Shown here piece after piece: positions 6,124 to 11,429 of a DNA stretch of 11,429 bases. Positions within the stretch are counted from its first letter, which is position 1, and each line of letters begins with the position of its first letter. The DNA comes from Spirogloea muscicola. Lineage: Eukaryota; Streptophyta; Zygnematophyceae; Spirogloeales; Spirogloeaceae. The stretch spans positions 55,156-66,584 of the forward strand of contig WELB01000206.1 of NCBI GenBank assembly GCA_009602725.1, written 5' to 3'. Under the pieces are notes generated by a model. That model made no database searches. It was given only the letters and a program-made list of their open reading frames with translations, and had not been told where the DNA came from. A program made the translations under genes and the position numbers.

Positions 6124-9100
6124 CTATGATGGGGCCCCCAAGTAGGACGCAAGCCTTAGCATGTCGCTGAAGACACCGCCTGCAGTGACCTCAGCGCCGG
6201 CACCAGGCCCCCGCACAATCAGCGGCTGCTTCTGATACCGTTGCGTCGTGAAGGCAATGATGTTGTCGCTGCCTGAGAGCTGCGCGAATGCATGGCCCCT
6301 TGGATACCGCTTGAGCTCAACCCTGCCCTCGTTGGCAGTAACGTCCACAACACCGACATACCGCAGGACCTGCATTGCCCGCTCGATGGTGCACATTAGA
6401 TAGCATCAACACCAGCTACTGATGTATGCAAGAACTTCCATAGCGGACGCGACAGTGCAACTGTGAGCAATCGAGAAGAGGTCTTCAAGGGCTCAAGAAC
6501 TCGGTCACCTCGCCGGCCGTCTCGGCCTGTGCCCTCTCAGCGGCCATCTCATTGTCGAAGTCGGGTAATCTTTGCATGTACTCCTCTGCTGAGGACACGC
6601 TCTGCACATTGCAAGCCAAACTCAGACTCCATGTCAGGTGTTTAGGCAATTGCAGCACTAAAAATCGCCATGTCATCCTTGCATAGACGTCAACACACGA
6701 GGATTCAGTGCAGACATACATAACAAGGGTGCAAGCATCCCTCAGCAAACCCTTCATATATCGTCACTGACCTGCAGGGGGCCTGGCACCAGGCTTCTCA
6801 CAGGGATGTTTTCAAGCTCTAGACGAAGACCACACTCTCTGGCCAGGATGATGACCTGCGAAGCACAGCAGAAATGGCGCAAGGATGTTGTTGCTTAATT
6901 CAGCCTCTTCATTGCACAGCCTGAAGTCATCAGACTTCTTATCACACAACCCACAGAGTGCATGGTCCTCTTCCTTTTGAGGCTAGTACAACGAATTGCA
7001 CACTTGCAAGTGCGCACTGCATGGCCAACCTACAATGCCACTTTGTGAAAGTGGCTACCTTGCGAGCAACATCCATTCCAGAAAGGTCGTCACGGGGGTC
7101 TGGCTCCGTGTAGCCTGCACTCTTGGCCTCTCCAACGACCTGGCTGAATGTCATGTCCCCCTCGAAGGTGTTGAAAATGTAGCTCAGCGTGCCACTGTCA
7201 ATACATTGAGGCTTATCATCAAGTCAATCAATCGTGAGCATTGAGGCCAGCTGTTGCTGGTCAAGGGCAAAACAGAGAGCCTAAGGTGCTGCTACAGGTC
7301 AGACTACGAATATGTCATACAAGAGCTGTACACGAATGAGTAAGGTTTGAAGGTAATTGCCTGAAGATGCCCTCAATTTTCTCAATTTTGTCCCCTGTCT
7401 CCAATAGACCTCTCAAAGTGCTGACAATGGGGAGGCCAGCTCCAACAGTGGCCTCGTAGAAATAATGCGTGTATGACTTCCGTTGCAGCTCTCTCAATTT
7501 TAAATACTACACAGATTGGTATAAAGACAACACTTCGATGTTTGTACATTCTTGTACCATGACTCAAACACATAGCCTCCACCAATGTACGAGAGGTATG
7601 TAGCAAGATGCATTCAACAGAGGGCAACAATAAGAAGCGATGCATAGCCTGGCCTAGACATCATATGACCTGGATATGGCCTTGCTCAGAAACGAGGCAC
7701 ACCTGATCTAGTGGTCCCGAGTTGGCCTTCTTGTTAGGCGTGACGATGTGGATGCCTTCCCGCAGCCACTCGTGGTATCTCTCTGCTACCAGAGAGCTTG
7801 CTGTGCAGTCCACGATGACAGTGTTGGGCAAGAAATGGTTGCCCACAATGTGCTCAGTGAACTTGGTCAGATCTGCTGGCTCACCCCTCTGCTTCAGCTC
7901 CTCTTTCCAACAAGTGAGGTCGATGCCCCTGTCCAGTCAGAGGCCATGTTCAGACGTCCTCTAGGGTGGGCTTGAGTCTGTCCCTTGCATACTGCTTGAC
8001 CACATTATACATCCAGTGCTTTGTTGGAGTGTACATACTAATTCAGATAATTGGTTGTCATCGACTGCTCGACCTAAGGACAGCTGTGGCCTGCTCTTAC
8101 ATCTCATGAAGGTACATCTGCTTCGATCCCATTATTCCAAGTACCCGCAGGTCAATGTTAAATTCTTCCTTGAGCTTTGCAGCCTGCACAGGGGCACCCA
8201 CCCAGCAAGCTATCATACATGCACATGTTTGCGATGCCGGGAGTGCAATGCAGCAGCATACAATGTGGTGACTTTTACGGACAACAAGATAGTGCAAGTG
8301 CCAATCTTTGTCACAGAAGACACCTGCACAAACATTATGCAAATACGAGCACTGTGAAGTTCCACTTAGTGCTGCTCTCAAGCAAGCTTATCCACCCAGC
8401 TTTATCTAGGCTTGATTTGAGAAGTGGAATCTCAGAGAGGACTAAGAGAGCAAGTTAATACTGAATTTCACTTGAACGCTGAGGCCCAGACTAATACCTG
8501 GTCCTTGAACTGCTCCAGCAAAGTGCCACCGATGAGGCCTGGACCAATCACACCAACTGCCAGCGGCGTCTTGGACAGGTAGAAGCGGGAGTGGACGGCC
8601 TTCAGTGCCCGAATGGAGTCCTCCTGGTTGATGATGACTGTGATGTTGTACTCGGAGCAGCCCTGAGCTATGGCCCGTACATTGATATTGGCCTGCACAA
8701 GCCAAGCAGTAGCTCAGTCGAGATCCTTGTGTGGAGCAGGAATCTAAGCCCAGCACTCTGGACCCTGTGCTCACTTGGCACTGTAGCAACTCGTGGAGAG
8801 ACCCAAAAGCCTGTATACTTAAATCAGATTGCTGTCAGTCTTGCTACCTTGGCAAGGGCACCAAACAATGTGGCACTAACACCGGGCGTGCTGGCCATGC
8901 GCTGGCCGACAGCAGCCAGGATGCTGCATTTTGGCACAACCTCCACCTGTAGATCAGCATGAGAATTACGTGTACGTGTGTGTACAGAATAGCATTGAAA
9001 TAGCATGAAAGTACAGAAAAGCGTATTATTTCACGCTCCTTGTCGGCTTCTGAAGCTGCGCGCAGCTTTGGTCCGATTTGGACCAGCCAACCAGCAAGCC

Positions 9101-11429
9101 GCTTTGCCGCATATGCTGACCTTGGATATCCGCCCGGCCTCAAGAGCTCGCTTGAACTTGCTCTCCAATGCCTTTGCGACGAGTTGTGCCTCTGATTCGG
9201 GAACCGCAAAGCAGATGGAGTGCTCGCTGCTAGCCTGCACCAGAAGCCGCGCATTTCAGCCTCCATCATCAGTACACGCACTGCCTATTGACAGTATTTA
9301 CCAAATCAAACAGCAGCAATTCCTATGATTTGCCCTTGTGCTTGACTATACCAAGACTTCCAAGAGGCAGGGCTATCGCACCTGTGAAATGGCAACCACA
9401 TTAGCGCCTACATCCTTCACGGTAGAGAAGATTTCACTCGCAGTCCCGGGAACTCCAGCCATGCCAGTGCTGCACCAGCAAGTTGATAGAATGGATCTCA
9501 GACTTGGCCAACTTGGTAGATGAATGTCAAGAGGCAACTTCAAGCTCCTCATTTGTGGAATTTCAGCAAGACTAATCCACCATTGCTTGTTGATATGCTG
9601 GCTCTAAAAGAAAACTGAAAGCTGCAACTTGCTGCAACTTGCCGCTGTACAAATGACGAGGAGGGGTAGTGTACCCTTCCACGTTGATGATGGCGATGTT
9701 GTCAATCGTGGCAAAACCCTTCACCACCTCATCAGCAGCACTGACAGGCAATGGAGAACTGCTAGGCTCTGCAGTGGACGACCTCCCAATCCTGGTTCCA
9801 GCAGCGGAGACGTTGAAGGCATTGCGGATGGTAATGGGTATGTTGTGGCGCATGACGGGGAGAGTGGTGCGAGGATGTAGCACATTGGCTCCAAAATAGG
9901 ACTGGACAAGCAAAGCTCAAGTCAACTCCAATGGACATAGCAAACACATAAAAGTGTTGTCATATACAGCACATAAGATGATCCAATAGATACATAGGAG
10001 CGGTGCCACCAAGGAGCGATGGCGGCAGCAATTACCATTTCCCAAGCCTCCTGATATGACAGGGTGTTGAGAATCACAGCATCGGCCACTGCAAACGCAA
10101 TTCAGAGAGTCATCTTGAGCGACGGATAACTCACACAGAGCTCCACAAGTGATGAGCGACGCAATTGCAAGTGCCCAGGACAGCAGATTAATTGGCTTGC
10201 CGAGAGCAACAGCAATTGTCTATGATAGCGAAGACCCACAGCTGCCGACTTGGACTGCAACATGAAGCACACTACTACCTTTGCGAGGATCAGCGCTGTA
10301 GACGCCATTCACGTCTGTCCAGATGGTGACACTGCCAGCCCGCAGCAGTGAGCCCATGATGGCAGCCGAGAAGTCGCTGCCGTCGCGCTTGAGCGTTGTG
10401 GGGATGCCATCAGGCGTGCGGGCAATGAAGCCCGTGCAAATTATGGTACATGGGCTGCCCGGGTTGTGCGTCCGCCACCAGTCCTCGAGCTTGAGCTCGG
10501 AGGCCTCGTAGTCGGGGTCGACCTGCTGCGTGCTCGTCGGGCTGACGACCAGCACGTCACGCGCGTCCATCCACACCGCCTCCTCTCCTTTCTGCCACCA
10601 CATTTGCGGTTGAGCAATCACCCCAAGTCAAAACCGTGCCTGGTCCTTGCCGTTCCTCGCTCAGCTCAGTCTTCCCATTGAGACCATCACTACCTTTCAA
10701 TGGCGGCGCTTCAGAAGCGAGCGTGAAACGTCAAGGAGCGACCGCGGTGCGAACATGAGCGAGACAAGTTCACTCATCAACGTTCGCAATGGTCCAGCAA
10801 TCGAAGATTGCCCATTACCCTCTGCACCGTCGCAGCCAGCATCTGAGCAGACCACAGCTCGCCGTGGCCCACGACGTAGTCCGAGAAGGCCTCCGTGGCG
10901 TTCCCAGCTGCGCGGCCGCGCACGCGGAGCAGCAGCTGATCAGCTTCAAGCTGAGCTGATCATAATGGCCAGTACTTGCACCAGCAAAGCGGGCGAGCCA
11001 GGTGCAATTAATTGGCGAAACTTCCTTCCTTAACGGAGAAAGAATCTGATGCTACAAAAGATGCAATTGAAATGCTCACCAATGTAGATGGCGCGGAGCA
11101 TCGCCCGGAGGTTGGCGACGTCCTCCTCCAGCACGGCCAGGAAGGCGTCCAGGGCGGCGCCCTCGCCCATGACGGCCAGCGCCGCGCCGCGGTGCTTGGC
11201 GCGCACGGCCTCCAGGACCTCCACGTAGCCGTCGTCGCGCGCCTCCGCCTTCTCCAGCAGCGCGTACATCATGTTTGTCACCTTGGCCATGGCGGACACC
11301 ACCACCAGCTTGCGCTCCGAGGCGTCCGCCACGACGATGCCGGCGACGTTGCGGATGCGGTCCGCGTCGCCGACGCACGTCCCGCCGAACTTGTGGACGG
11401 ACCACGCCGCGCCCTTGGGCAGCGCCGCC
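6124..11429 (-). CDS. AK-HSDH: Bifunctional aspartate kinase-homoserine dehydrogenase, sixteen exons, 5' partial
   Basis: Catalyses the first and third steps from aspartate toward threonine, methionine and isoleucine; plastid-located in plants. Exons, 5' to 3': 11429-11080, 10907-10819, 10591-10279, 10088-10036, 9901-9675, 9469-9382, 9234-9121, 8946-8848, 8692-8498, 8183-8101, 7928-7703, 7506-7361, 7194-7059, 6855-6772, 6601-6509, 6369-6124 (TAG 6126-6124): about 846 residues, phase kept throughout. Kinase: KFGGTCVG near the window edge, GHGELWSAQML, TTLKRDGSDFSAAIM, WTDVNGVYSADPRK, SYFGANVLHPRT. Two ACT domains follow (KGFATIDNIAIINVEG-TGMAGVPG; CSILAAVGQRMASTPGVSAT). The Gln in AISQASSEHS and in RAIAQGCSEYN match those tied to threonine binding in the Arabidopsis enzyme, so feedback inhibition by threonine is likely. 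Dehydrogenase: NAD(P) loop GVIGPGLIGG, TPNKKAN, signature PDPRDDLSGMDVARK with the catalytic Asp/Lys, and C-terminal QPLIVRGPGAGAEVTAGGVF. The N-terminus and transit peptide lie outside the window. Confidence 0.97.
7195..7360 (-). other. GC-AG intron in AK-HSDH
   Basis: The exon ends IEGIF plus AG and must join T-GGCACG to give the conserved SGTLSYIFN. The only donor that keeps this join starts with GC (CAG followed by GCAATT), and the acceptor is GACAG. Reading past the donor gives about a dozen non-conserved codons and then a stop. All other introns read in this gene begin with GT. Confidence 0.8.
9620..9642. repeat. Short tandem repeat in an AK-HSDH intron
   Basis: The motif GCTGCAACTT occurs twice in a row in the intron 9470-9674, followed by a partial third copy. 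It is small and probably slippage. Confidence 0.6.

Noticed and set aside
1-11429. A linked functional gene cluster or novel system
   Set aside because: The three identified genes serve unrelated housekeeping roles and have different orientations and separate flanks, so the context gives no sign of a joint system.

Overview
This is a stretch of nuclear DNA from a plant-lineage eukaryote, most likely a chlorophyte green alga. The genes are broken by many small spliceosomal introns (about 115 to 360 bp). Exons are GC-rich, CCG/GCC microsatellites are common, and a TTTAGGG-type (plant/chlorophyte) telomere-like repeat is present. All three recognisable proteins are closest to the plant forms of their families. 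I know no exact species match, and the lineage call is an inference.

Layout: (1) Positions 1-206, minus strand, hold a short open segment that may be the tail of a retroelement-like ORF, followed by a CCG-rich stretch. (2) Positions 596-3444, plus strand, hold a nine-exon TruA-family tRNA pseudouridine synthase of the plant At2g30320 / animal PUSL1 type. Its first 40 or so residues could not be found. (3) Positions 3445-4107 have no convincing gene. (4) Positions 4108-4749 hold a small non-autonomous TA-flanked DNA transposon with Tc1/mariner/pogo-like terminal inverted repeats. Its core carries telomere-like repeats in opposite orientations, and its right end is duplicated. (5) Positions 4774-5349, plus strand, hold two exons of NDUFA6/B14, a complex I accessory subunit; the exon with the start codon was not found and would have to lie in or beyond the transposon. 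(6) Positions 5350-6123 are the convergent 3' flanks. (7) Positions 6124-11429, minus strand, hold sixteen exons of a bifunctional aspartate kinase-homoserine dehydrogenase. It is complete at the C-terminus and runs off the window at the N-terminus, so the start codon and any transit peptide are not seen.

The genes are unrelated housekeeping functions (tRNA modification, mitochondrial respiration, aspartate-family amino-acid synthesis) and do not form a pathway or cluster. Exon joins were placed by reading across consensus splice sites and checking that phase was kept; every visible join in AK-HSDH and in the TruA-like gene keeps frame. Fifteen introns were read in AK-HSDH, fourteen GT-AG and one apparently GC-AG. 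The main points for a second look are the transposon with the inverted telomere-like core, the missing 5' ends of two genes, the GC-AG intron, and a drop in third-position GC from 5' to 3' in two genes on opposite strands. I found no previously undescribed multi-gene system.
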